Below, in pieces: positions 40,917-51,739 of a stretch of DNA of 64,000 nucleotides. Numbering within the stretch: position 1 is the first letter of the stretch; each line of letters opens with the position of its first letter. Both the position numbers and the translations under genes were made by a program. This DNA is from Tetragonia tetragonoides. Its lineage: Eukaryota; Streptophyta; Magnoliopsida; Caryophyllales; Aizoaceae. The notes under the pieces were generated by a model that had not been told where the DNA came from, made no database searches, and saw nothing but the letters and a program-made list of their open reading frames with translations. The stretch is from positions 50,972,501-51,036,500 of the forward strand of contig CM076143.1 of assembly GCA_038025085.1 (NCBI GenBank). Direction: 5' to 3'.

Positions 40917-42668
40917 GTAGTTCTAGATTTTTATCTCATCTCCCAATCCCAAAGCTATTTGATGTTGTTTGTGTGCTTGATTGATGAGTTTTAAATTGTT
41001 CGGTCTGTGTTCAGCGTTTCTTTTTTGTTGGTTTGAGGTGCTTTGAATTATTGAGATACTTGGTCATTTTCATAGGAATTAGTTAGCTTTCTATGCTTGT
41101 TTTTGTGCTTCTTTCAAAGATGTGGGTTTTACTTCTTTTTGGTCCTTGAACTTTGCTAACTCAGTGGGGGTGCTTTCAGTGCTAGCATTCTCGCTTACAG
41201 ATGTAGGCTGAGTTCGCAAGTGTTACTACACAGCCAGAACTGAGGACAGTGAGTACACAATAGTGATGTACATATCATTAGGGAGACAGTGAAGAGTCTG
41301 CCAGAGGGTCAGTGGTTACTAGCTTCCCCAAGATTTAAGAGTGCTTGGAGCATCCTTCCAGTGCACTCCCTTATCTTGGTTTGTTGCCAAAAAAGTTTGA
41401 GATTAGGATTTTTCTATCAGATAGAATCATCTTTAAAGCTTCATAGCTTGGTGTTCACAGCTGTTGTTTGGGTAGTATATGCTTGCAGTAGGAATTAGGA
41501 TATGCAATTCTAAACGCTTTCGGCAGCATTTTTCTTGGCTGAGTGGGCATAGAATGTGGCATGATGACTGGCAATTGAAAAGCACTACTTGATTGAAGAC
41601 AGAGGTTTTACTCATCAGAGATGAGAGTATATAATTCACAATAACACCATTTCACTCACTCTTCATCTCTTAGGATCATATCTGGCAGTCACGTGGGAGA
41701 GGAGCAGGAGGAATACATCCCAAGCATTCTTGATGGCAAGTTGGCCACACATGCATTAGTGTCGAAGTGACATTTGTGGGAATTATAAAGTCTGTTAACA
41801 ACTTCCAAATGTGTCACATCCTGTCCTTCTCAGTCAAGAACACCTGTATCTAAAACTCGCGAACCTCTCGAAAATATTGCATATAGCACTCCGATTTTAC
41901 AATGGAGAGGAGTGAGACAATGATTTCCTTTGAACTTTGGAGGAAAGCAATGGAGGGGGACAAGAATTAGAGGGCTGATAGGGCTGACCATCTGATTACG
42001 AAGTACATGCTCGTTGGCTATTGTAATGTGTTTGCTCTGCTGGCATTTTAGGAAAGTGGTGTTCTTTGATGAGAGGGATTCTTGGGAAAGATACTTTTGG
42101 TGTTCATTTTATGCAGTGTTGGAATCAGAACAACAGGCAACAGATAAGCCGTTGTAAGAGCTTGTAAGTCAAAACATTGATGTGAGCATACCAGTCAAAG
42201 AGAACAAAAGTTGAGAGCTTCTGAGATTAATGCTTAAACTGTAGACAGGTGGTTCTGCTTCCATCCTTTTCATTTCTACTATCCCAATTTTCTTCTATCC
42301 ATTGGAAGTTCGGAACCCTGACCCCTATGAATTCTCCCTCAAGGTTCTTGCAACTGCATATTTTAGCTAGTCAGGGATATCTCATTTTGCAATAGTCTAT
42401 ATCTCATCAAACTTCAGATGAATGCAGATATTCACTACCGCTGATTTGGTGTAGTGGCAGTCTGAACTGAAAAAGACGCTCCCCATAGGGTTAGTGTAGT
42501 ATGGCAGTGTGTTTATTTTTCCCTTTTCCACCCCCCCCACCTCTCAAAAAAAAAGGCATCCCATCCTCTTCTATATGATTTATGGTACTAAGATTATGTG
42601 ATTAAGGCTATAAGATGCTTCCATTTATTCTGTACGTGATTCGTGTGTAGCTGTTTCCCTGCTAATCT
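40917..42668. other. 3' flank of TTM3 and 5' flank of the BED/hAT gene
   Basis: 1.75 kb without recognised coding sequence. It should include the TTM3 3' untranslated region and the promoter or non-coding 5' exons of the downstream gene, whose first coding exon may be preceded by an acceptor at 42694 (ctacataatag). A C-run followed by A-run lies at 42531-42554. Short open frames show no domain. Confidence 0.5.
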
Positions 42669-42698
42669 ATGTGTCTCCTTTGGCTACATAATAGGACA

Positions 42699-44796
42699 AT
42701 GAATTTGGTGGGAGGTGAAGCCATTAGTGTGAGTAGCCATGACGTAGCTAGTAAACCTTTGTGGCAATATGTAACCAAATTGCAAAAGTTTGGAGGTGGT
42801 GGAAATGTAGCTTTCAGATGCAATTATTGCCAGGCAATTTATAAAGGATCATATTCAAGAGTGAAGGCTCATGTGTTACGAATCTCAGGTCAGGGAATTA
42901 AACAATGCCCTAAAGTAACATCTGAACATTTGAAGGAGATGCTAAAGTTGGCCGATGAGACAGAGCTGCGGATGAAGAAAGCTATGCCCCAGACCTGTCT
43001 TTTGCCACCTCCTCCATCAAGTCAGTCCTCTTCTTCTTGTTCTTCTCCAAGAAAGGAAATTGTGAATATAGGCTCACCTGGGAAAGAGTTGCATGAGCTC
43101 AAGAAGAGAAGGACCACTGAACATTTAGACGTCGAGATATCATTTGATGAGCAAGTGAAGGAGCAACTGGATGGTGAAATCGGTAGAATGTTCTTTTCTG
43201 CTGGTTTACCATTCAGCCTTGCCGAAAATCCATATTATAGGAATGTTTTCACTTTTGCTGCCAATAATAGCATCTCTGGCTATGGTCCACCAGATCTTAA
43301 TTATTTGACTAATGATTTGCTTAAAAGAGAAAGGGCCAATGTGGACAGATTGGTTCAGCCTATAAGAGGTACTTGGAGCAAAAAAGGAGTGACCATAGTG
43401 TGTAGTGGTTGGACCAACCCCCAGAGGTCACTTGTCAATGTCATGGCAGTGACAGATAGGCCTGTTTTCTTGAGAGCAGTGAACTGTGGTGCAGAATCTA
43501 AAGACAAAATTTTCATCGCTAGATTGATCAAGGAGGTAGTGATTGAGGTTGGACCAGCTAATGTAATTCAGGTGATTACTGAAAATGCTCCTGTTTGCAG
43601 AAATGCGGGATTGTTGGTTGAGGAAGCATACCCTCCTGTCTTTTGGACTCCATGTATAGCTCATACTCTTGACCTAGCACTTAGAAGTATTTGTTGCCCG
43701 AAGAATACAAAAGATAATATTATCACATATAAGGAATGTAGGTGGATAACGGAGATCATGGCCCATATTAAGATGATAAAGAATTTCATTATGAATGACA
43801 CCTTGAGACGTCCTCTGTTCGATGATCCGATAAGCCTAAAAAAGCTTTCTATTTCTGACACTCAGCAAGGATATTATGTTGTCTTGCTGAGAAGATTCCG
43901 ACATATGAAAGATGAGCTTCAGTCAATGGTTAGGAATGAAAAATGGTCTCAGTTTTCTGTGAATGGTACTCAGAATACTCGGTTCGTGGAAGAGAAGTTG
44001 TTAGATGACACCTTTTGGGAGAAAATCAGCTATATTATATCTTTCACGGAGCCTATATACAACTTGCTTAAACGTGTTAATACTGGAAAACCTTGCCTTC
44101 ACTTAATATATGAAATGTGGGGCTCCATGATAGATAAAGTGAAGGCAGCCATATTTAAGGATGTAAAAGAGGGAGCAAATGAAGATTCGGGGTTTTGGAA
44201 TGTCGTACACCGCATTTTAGAAGATGAATGGACAAGGAGTAAGAGCCCGCTATATGGCCTAGCACACACATTAAATCCAAGGTGATTAATATGTTTCTGA
44301 AATTTATTCCGAATGCTTTTATACGAATATTTTCTCAGCATATCACTCATGTATTAGGTACTCGTGTAAGCAATGGCTAAATGAAGATCTGAGCCATATT
44401 CCTCCATACAGAGATCCTGAAATTTCATCAATGAGAAAAGTATGCTTAAGGCGGTATTTTCCTGATGATGAGGAGAGAAGGATGGTGAATCTAGAGCTAT
44501 GTAAGTTCTTTGAAAGTGAGGGTGAGTTTTCTGATGAAGACTCTTTACAGGATAGATGGCAGTTGGATGCACTGTCATGGTGGGTACTTCATGGAGCGCC
44601 AACACCTTTGCTTCAAAATATTGCCATAAGACTATTTGGCCAACCTTCATCTTCTTGTTTCTCTGAGCAGAAGTGCTGTTCAAGTTCTGTTCATGAAGTC
44701 AAGGACCAAATTATATCTCAACAAGATGAAGATTTGTTGTTTGTGCATATGAATCTTGGACTGTTATCTAGAACTCCAAAATATATGGAAATGTGA
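42699..44796 (+). CDS. BED zinc-finger / DUF659 / hAT-dimerisation protein (transposase-derived)
   Basis: Exons 42699-44281 and 44358-44796 (CCAAG|GTGATT; tattag|GTACTC) give 673 residues starting MNLVGGEAISV; an upstream ATG at 42669 is in frame but lies before a likely acceptor. Order: a BED-type finger (about residues 20-75, CNYC...H...C), a Ser-rich linker, a DUF659 hAT transposase core, and a C-terminal hATC dimerisation motif (LDALSWWVLHGAPTPLLQNIAIRLFG). In active hAT transposases the core has catalytic Asp in TDGWT and TDNA; here these read CSGWTN and TENA, so the catalytic acids are changed. With a long intact frame and no inverted ends seen, this looks like a host gene derived from a transposase, probably nuclear and DNA-binding. 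Its target is unknown. Confidence 0.85.
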
Positions 44797-46130
44797 AACT
44801 AAGATGTTGGGTATTAGTGGAGATTCTTTTGATCTGGACAACGATGTCTGAACTTGGAAAAAGTATTGAACAAGCTGTAGGTTTTTGTATAGTTCTGTAA
44901 TGATGAACAAAGAAGTTGATTAGCAGACTGATCTAATGACTAATACTAATGATTAGATATTGTGATCTGGTGGAGTGCACCATATATTTATATGCTAGAA
45001 TTCTTGCGAGAATTTGTTAGATATTTGACATGCTTTGATGCTATTCATTTACTTGTTGATGTCTTCCTAGTAGGGCAGCACTTGTGTGTCTTTATACATT
45101 GGGTGTCAAATTTTATGCTAGTTTGTATGTCCAATGTCCTTGATATGGGACAAGGGATGAGAGAAACATAATTTGTTTTGTGTCCAGTTTTAGAGGATTG
45201 ATCTTGTCATCAGACCTCTTGGCATTATCCCAATTTGTTAGCAGCTGTTCGATTAAGGCTTTCATTTTCTTCCTCTTTTACAAATTTTGACTTATTGCAG
45301 GATGGCTGATGAGATGGAGATTGGTAACAAGGTGGAACACTAATGAAAGTCCAAGGCATGTTATTCGGAAATAAACTTCTTTGAGATTTGGAATGTAGTA
45401 CAAATAATCTGTGTGCAGCATTTTGACAGTACTTTGCATTTGGATGAAGGCTGACTGAAAATCAAGGATGATCTTGTTTGTTTTTATAAATACGCATCCT
45501 ACTTATGTTATCCTGCATTCCTTATGTTAGCAGTGCGCATGTGTTTAACCATAGGCTCCCAGTTTTTACAGACCTTGCTCCTGGAGTTCGATATTGATCA
45601 AATTTCTTGCTGATGAAGCGCTTATCGTTAAAACTGCAGTAATCCATATATAGTTGAAGGGATGTGTTTCATAATAGAACTGTAAGGTATCTACCTAGTA
45701 TTAGTCCGCCTAGGGGAATTTAAACCAAGGCTTACTCCCAGGTTTTACAGCCCGTCATAATTTCCCCTTTTGCTTCTCTCCTCAATCGCCTTCTCACACC
45801 CACGTCCATATCAACCTCCTTTAGCGAGCTGTTTCGATGCCACTGCTGCTTGTCGAGTTCTACGGTTATGAGTTGATGACTCCTCTGCCAAACATTGCTG
45901 CGCCACCCAATAAATTTCAACTTTGGCACCTGGAAACTGGGAAGGCATACTGCAGCATAAATGTGAGATACGAATACTAATGCTATGTGCGTGACCTTTT
46001 GAAAACTGCAGAATGCAACAGTAAATACTACTAATGATCAAAGGGGCATCAGTTTATGGCAGGAAATAACTGAGGACTGCTCCTAAGCAAACACTTAGAA
46101 AGGTTGCATCTCAGTAAAACACTTTGCGTC
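44797..46130. other. Intergenic region after the BED/hAT gene
   Basis: Includes the 3' untranslated region. A stretch at 45270-45350 has a splice-acceptor-like 'ttattgcag|gatggctg', possibly a 3' untranslated exon of the same gene. No other gene was recognised. Confidence 0.45.
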
Positions 46131-46835
46131 GCTTCTTTTTTTTCCGTCCACAAGCTGTCTCTCAAACACATGCCCCTTAAGGAGTCTTATGAGGTTTAGT
46201 TGTTTTGACAAGAGTAGATATGCCTAGTGCATAACATTCTTATTGAGGTTTTTGAGAGTTTGGAAAGTTATTTTCCAAAAGTTTCACCTCAAACATTTCA
46301 AGTATACTACTTAATCTGTTTCACCAAGATGTTTACACTTTATTTTTCAAGGTCAAAGTTTACAAACTTTGACCATGAATTAGTGAAAAAATACAAAGAA
46401 ATATAATGTAAAAATGCTATTATTAGATTCATTTTAAAGATTACTTTTGAAAAATTATAATTTTATAGTTTATATATGCATATAATTACAGATGTCTACG
46501 GTCAAAGTGATGCATTGGAAAACGTAAAAAAACAAATGTAAACATCTTCAAAAAACGGAGGGAGTATTAAGTTAAATATTTTTTTTTATTTACTTTTCAC
46601 GCAAGTTTATTTACTCATAATTTTTAACTAAAAAAACTCAGAAAAATAGGGAAAAAAAGAAAAATAGGGAAAAAAAGAAAAATAGGGAAAAAAAAACTTC
46701 AAAAAAATTGGGAGCCAGTCACTCAAAAGTCAAAAGAAGAATAACAAGAGCCAGGAGGGATTGGGGGAAGAATTGGTGGTACAATGGCACGGAACGGTGG
46801 AGGCCATGCTCGGTGCCCAAAAATCGTGGGTTTTA
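46131..46835 (+). repeat. Leader repeat of the satellite block, copy C
   Basis: Carries the same ordered wording as copies A and B: GCGTCGCTTC, CTTAAGGAGTCTTATGAGG, TAGTGCATAAC, CCAAAAGTTTCACCTC, CAGAAAAATAGG, GGTGGAGGCCATGCTCGG, CCAAAAATCGTGG. It keeps the empty site of the Harbinger-type element (around 46187) but has gained a Stowaway MITE at 46307-46564. It also has a short triplication of 'gaaaaataggg' (46648-46690). It leads into satellite array 3. Confidence 0.7.
46307..46564. mobile_element. Stowaway-type MITE inside leader copy C
   Basis: 258 bp. The right end CGGAGGGAG before TA gives, reversed, CTCCCTCCGTTTTTTGAAG; the left end CTACTTAATCTGTTTCACC is a diverged match that continues well (AAGATGTTTACA on both sides). 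TA is duplicated at 46305-46306 and 46565-46566. Copy B has the uninterrupted sequence (TTCAAGTATATTATCAAG at about 37336), confirming the insertion. The interior is related to the MITE at 39112 (GGTCAAAGTTTACAAACTTTG). Confidence 0.85.
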
Positions 46836-48510
46836 GTATTTGATTTTCGCTTCTCGGGGCGGGGTAGTTATTTTTGTGCAAACTTTTACAAGTGGTTCAT
46901 TATGACCCTAAAGTACCCTATGTTCCCCGAGAAGGTTATTTAGGTTCCAAAACTTCGATTTTACCCATATTTTCAGCGTTTCAGCCCTTTGTTTGGTGTC
47001 CCTTAAAAGGCTCGTCAAGCCTAACAGGGACCCGATAACCGACCTCGAGAACCTCCCATGTCCCATAGGAGTGTCCTGTGCGATGTGGTGCAAAAATATC
47101 CACCTTCGTTCACGGGGCTCCCGAGACGCCAAAAAACGTGTATTAGCCTTCAGTTTTTGGCTTCTGGGGGTTCAGTTGTCATTTTTGCCCAAAATTCTTA
47201 GGGGGGTTTATCTCGACCCTTACAGCACCCCCGGTGCCCCAGTAAGGTCATTTGAGTCCCTGAACTCTGATTTCACCCATGTTTTCGGTGTTTTGACCAT
47301 TTGTTTGGTGTACCAAAAAATGCACGTTCAAGCCTACCAGGGACCCGATCATCGACCTCATAGGCGTCCTATGTCTCCTAGGGGTGTCATGTGTGATGTG
47401 ATGCGAAACTATTCACCTTCGTTCCGAGACCCCCCCTCCCCCAACCCCAAACGTGGATATAGCCTTCAATTTTTGGCTTCCCGTGCCCAGTTGTCATTTT
47501 GGCTCAAATTTCTCCAGAGGTTCTATCGTGACCCTAGAGGACCCCTAGTGCCCCGGCAAGGTCATCCGTGTCCTTGAACTCCGGTTTCACCCATGCTTCT
47601 GGCATTCCGGCTATTAGTTTGGTGACCCCAAAAAACTTGTCCCGGCCTAACACGGATCCCAGATGCGACCCAATAGGCATCCCATGTCTCCTAGGGGTGT
47701 CCTGTGTGATGTGGTGCGAAAATATCCACCTTCGTTCCAGAGTCTCCCGGAACCCAAAAAACGTGGATTATAGCCTTCGATTTTTAGCTTCCGGGGCCCG
47801 GTTTTCATTTTTGCTCAAATTTCTCCAGGGGTTCTATCATGACCCTAGAGGACCTCTGGTGCCCTGGGAAGGTCATCCGGGTCCTCGAACTCCGGTATCA
47901 CCCATGCTTCCGGCATTCCGTCTGTTAGTCTGGTGACCCAAAAAAACTCGTTCCGTCTTAACACGGACCAGATATGCGACCCTGTAGGCATCCCATGTCT
48001 CCTAGGGGTGTCCTATGTGATTTGGTGCGAAAATATCCACCTTCGCTCCAGGGCCTCCCGAAACAAAAAAAAACGTGGAATATAGCCTTCGATTTTTGAC
48101 TTCCCGAGGCCTAGTTGTCATTTTATCCCAAACTTCTCCCGGGGGTCTATCGTGACCCTAGAGGACACTTGTTGTACCGAAAAGGTCATTCGGGTCCCCA
48201 AACTCCTATGTCACTCATGCTTTTAGCGTCCCGACCCTTAGATTGGTGTCCCGTAAAACGCCCGTCCAATTGTATCAGGGACCCGATAACCAATCTCATG
48301 TACCCTAAGGGTGTCACGTGCAATGTGGTGCGAAAATATCCATTTTGGTTCTGGGGCCTCCTAAAATTCCAAAAAACGTGGATTATATAACCTTCCATTT
48401 TTGATTTTCTGGGCCCGGATATTACTTTTGCTCAAACTTTTACGGAAGATCTATTGTGATCCTAAAATACCTCCAATGTTCCTGGAAAATCATCCACGTT
48501 CTCAAACTCT
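46836..48510 (-). repeat. Satellite array 3: about six units
   Basis: Markers (TTTTTGCTCAAATTTCTCC and variants) fall near 46870, 47182, 47493, 47805, 48118 and 48426, a period of about 311 bp. Units share GTGTCCTGTGTGATGTGGTG, CGTGGATTATAGCCTTCG and CTATCGTGACCCTAGAGGAC. Orientation is the same as array 2 and opposite to array 1. Arrays 2 and 3 begin after the same leader and end at the same place in the unit (TGATTTCA...CATG), but have different copy numbers. Confidence 0.85.
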
Positions 48511-49082
48511 GATTTCACCCATGATTCATGGGCGCTGCTGAAGGTTGACGTCTACAGAGACTATCAAAGGAATACTCATTTACTTATACACATGGAGTTT
48601 TTTTTTGCTAAATCATATACATGGAGTTTTTAGTGAAGCTAAATTGTACCCCTACCACCAGAGACCAGCTAGTGGCTGAACCCCTCCCAACCCATTCTCT
48701 CCTATTATCAGAAGGCACCAAGTCACCAACCAACTGCTACACTAATTGAATAACACAAAAATTCATATGCTGCGGCCTCATACATGAGACATGATATCTG
48801 TGAGAAAAAAAGTAATACCACCGTACATAACGTGATACCCTTAGACAAAAAAGTAATACCTCATGTATAAGGTCACCTCATACGAGAGTTAAACCTCATA
48901 TAAAGAATGCAGCGAACATTTACATTCCTTTCAGCGATACAGATATAGAGATTATAAGTATATATTAATAATACAGCTATGGAGGTTGGATGTAAAAGTT
49001 GATATTTGCAAAAAAATTGATCTTACAAGAATTAAAGTTCATCGTATCTATAATGTAGTCTATTGGTAACTAACAAAGGGAT
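48511..49082. other. Intergenic region downstream of NEP1, with a foldback element
   Basis: A fourth foldback-like copy lies at about 48770-48890: GGCCTCATACATGAGACATG on the left and, reversed, GACCTTATACATGAGGTATT on the right, each followed by CTTTTTTnTCT-type loop sequence. The rest would include the 3' end of the minus-strand NEP1 locus. Confidence 0.5.
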
Positions 49083-51739
49083 TCACAAGACAGTCCATTT
49101 ATGTTGCAAGCCCTCGCAAATCCTTGCTATACACCAAGCAGCACTCATTGGATAACCTGAAACTGCATTCAAGAACAATAATGTTAATTATGCCAATTGG
49201 AAAGTATGAAAGCAAAAAAATGTGATCTTACATCTATAGAACATCAACTCTCTAAGTGTAAATGACGATGTAGTTATATAGATCCATGCAGATTCTGGAG
49301 CATAGATAATACGATTTCACAAAAACCAATCGCTTAGACAAGCCATAAAATCAGGAGAATCAAAGGGAAAAAACATAGCAAGTTCTTAATAATGATACTT
49401 AAGAGCGTCAATAAAGGTCTTACCATAGAGTCTTAAGACTCTTAACCAATCTACATTCACTGAAAACTAAGGGAAAATATACCCAAAGATAAACAACCAA
49501 CCTACTAGCTAACCAAATCAGCCTACGCCTACAATCTACAACAACTGAAAACAACCTTTAACCTGATATCAACATCCAATTCGTTATTGTGGGGTTCGGG
49601 TAGGAGTTTATTTGCTACAAAACACGCGAAGAAACAAGGCAAAGCAATAAATTCAGATAAGCTAATCTTTATACTGAGAAGATTTAAGCTTATGAAACAC
49701 TGATATAAAGCATGGTAAGGAAGACAAAACCCCAGGTTGTACTACGTCTAGTTTGCAATATCTTATAAAAAAATATTCATAGAAATGTAAATGTTGAGGA
49801 TATATTTGCCCATGTAACAAGAAAACTAAGATTGACTTTGGAAGAAACTTACTTGAGATGTAGTCATCCACAAACTCCTTGTCAATCTTCCCATGAGCCA
49901 TAGCACCAACCTGAATAACCAAAGGATCAGATAATATCAGCACTTTGGCAAAACACAACACAGAATTGTAATAATAAAGCAACTCAAGTCACTTCTGAGG
50001 CATACCACAAAGACGAAATTCACATCATCATTGACAGCAGCCACATATTTCTGAATGTCAACTAAAGTTTCTGAGCTGTATCAGAAGCCTGACAAATGAG
50101 CAAACAAATGTTACTGACAGGAAACGATAAGAAGAGGGAGATCGGAGATGGATGGAGTTTTGGGCATGGATGCGAGCATTTTGAAGCGCATTCTTACCTA
50201 TCTTTCGTGAATTAAGAGGTAAGTATTGGGTGACAGGATTCTTAATCCCACGGAAAAGTTTGTCTGGCTTGCCGGCAGCAGATATGCTCAGTTTCTGTAG
50301 CAGCTGCACTGCAATGATAGATGAGAATAGGGACAAGGAAGTGAGAAATAAAGTATCAGTACCCATCCATACTCTAAGGTCGAACATTACCCCCCCAAAA
50401 AAACAAAAAAAGAAGAAGTAACTAGAAGGGTTTAAGATAGAAATTGGCACTCACACATGATGCCAGCAAACCGCTTATACGTTCTAGGAATACGAACATG
50501 AGGTTTAACCTCAAAAAGTACACCTTTCTCAGTTCTAATGTACACAGCTTGAACCTTCCCAGCCTTGTTCAGGGGGCTATCCAAAATCATTAGAAGAGCC
50601 TGGACATATCAAAGTATACAAACACAGCTAACTCAGAAAACATTCACACAAACAACAGTAACAAGGCATAGATCAACAAGAACACCCAGGTGATTCCCTA
50701 GATTTGTGATGACTGAGGAAGCCAAGATGGAAGGGACCTTACCCCTAACATAGACACTAGAGCATGGATAATAATTTTGGGGAAATGTTGATAAAGAAAA
50801 AGTTGATTTTGAGAACCAAAGGACCAAACACAGAACGACTTCAAGTTCATTCATAGGTCTCCTATAAGCATAACCCTTTAGAGAAGCGTATACAGATTCC
50901 CAATATTGGAAACCTGTAGCTGTGACACAAAAGCTAAGCAAGCCGTATCCTAGCATTCTAGTTGATCATGGGCAAGCATCGCAGAAGCTACTCCAACAAA
51001 CCTGGTGAACAATGTCTGGCCTGTATTCAGCAGGGTTCCTATTGTGCTTGCGTAGGAAATTCGCATGGTCCTCCGAGTTCAAAATTTGGTGCGCCTGCAG
51101 TTTCATATGAAGCAGAATGAGATATCACACAACAACAACTACAAATCTGCCCTACCCTTCTACCAAACAAAAAGGAAGAAAAAGAAAAAAGATTTATTAG
51201 ATTACATCATAATCTAATAAGAAACAGAAAAAGGTACACAATGGTCACTCGAGTTTACAACCCAAGTACCAGAATATGATCCTTCAGATAAGAAACTTGC
51301 ACACTCGAAATTAGACAAAAATCAAAGGGAGCTCCTTGAAATACGTAGGTGTAGGTCTGATTTTCAGATTCACACTTGTACTTACAGAGTCCCCCATTCT
51401 CCTATCATATTACACATATAGTCTGGAACATATAGGCATGATAAAAGAGCTAAACTTGATGACCATTAATATACCTTTCCAACCTTGGCAACTTCCAAGG
51501 AAGCCTTTTCAAGGATAAAAACGGCTCCTGAGTCCTGACCGGTTATTCTGATCAGTAACTGTAACAGGAATGCCGGGCATATCATTCAACAAATCTTCTA
51601 CTAGTTTTTCATCTTCAGCCTGTGTTTGGACAGCTGTACTTGTGTCATCTTCTTTTACCATTTTTGCATTCTCCTCCCTATCATAGGTTTCTTCTCTCTT
51701 CTTCCTCTTCTTTCCTTTTACTGCGAAAGGCCTTGGCAT
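49083..51739 (-). pseudogene. NEP1: NEP1/EMG1 rRNA pseudouridine N1-methyltransferase, disabled by two lesions
   Basis: Seven exons: 51739-51475, 51094-51002, 50599-50455, 50308-50198, 50088-50006, 49910-49853, 49162-49083. Family landmarks are plain: [78 protein letters not shown] and SAAWCIARIC. NEP1 is a SPOUT enzyme that methylates a pseudouridine of small-subunit rRNA and is needed for ribosome assembly. Two lesions: in exon 1 a 7-bp tandem duplication (plus strand TCCTGAG TCCTGA, 51526-51538) shifts the frame after NNRSG, and exon 1 has 265 bp where 258 keep phase with exon 2; in exon 5 the third codon is TGA (GGC TTC TGA TAC AGC) where the family has Ser. All other splice sites and phases are kept. 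The dinucleotide lesions could be assembly errors, but two independent ones make a recent pseudogene more likely; an active copy must then exist elsewhere. Confidence 0.85.

Noticed and set aside
45732..46041. Two minus-strand ORFs after the BED/hAT gene
   Set aside because: No domain, no splice support and no paralogue in the window.
46993..47936. ORFs of 194 and 122 residues in satellite array 3
   Set aside because: They are internal repeats of the satellite unit in the reverse orientation, with no known domain.
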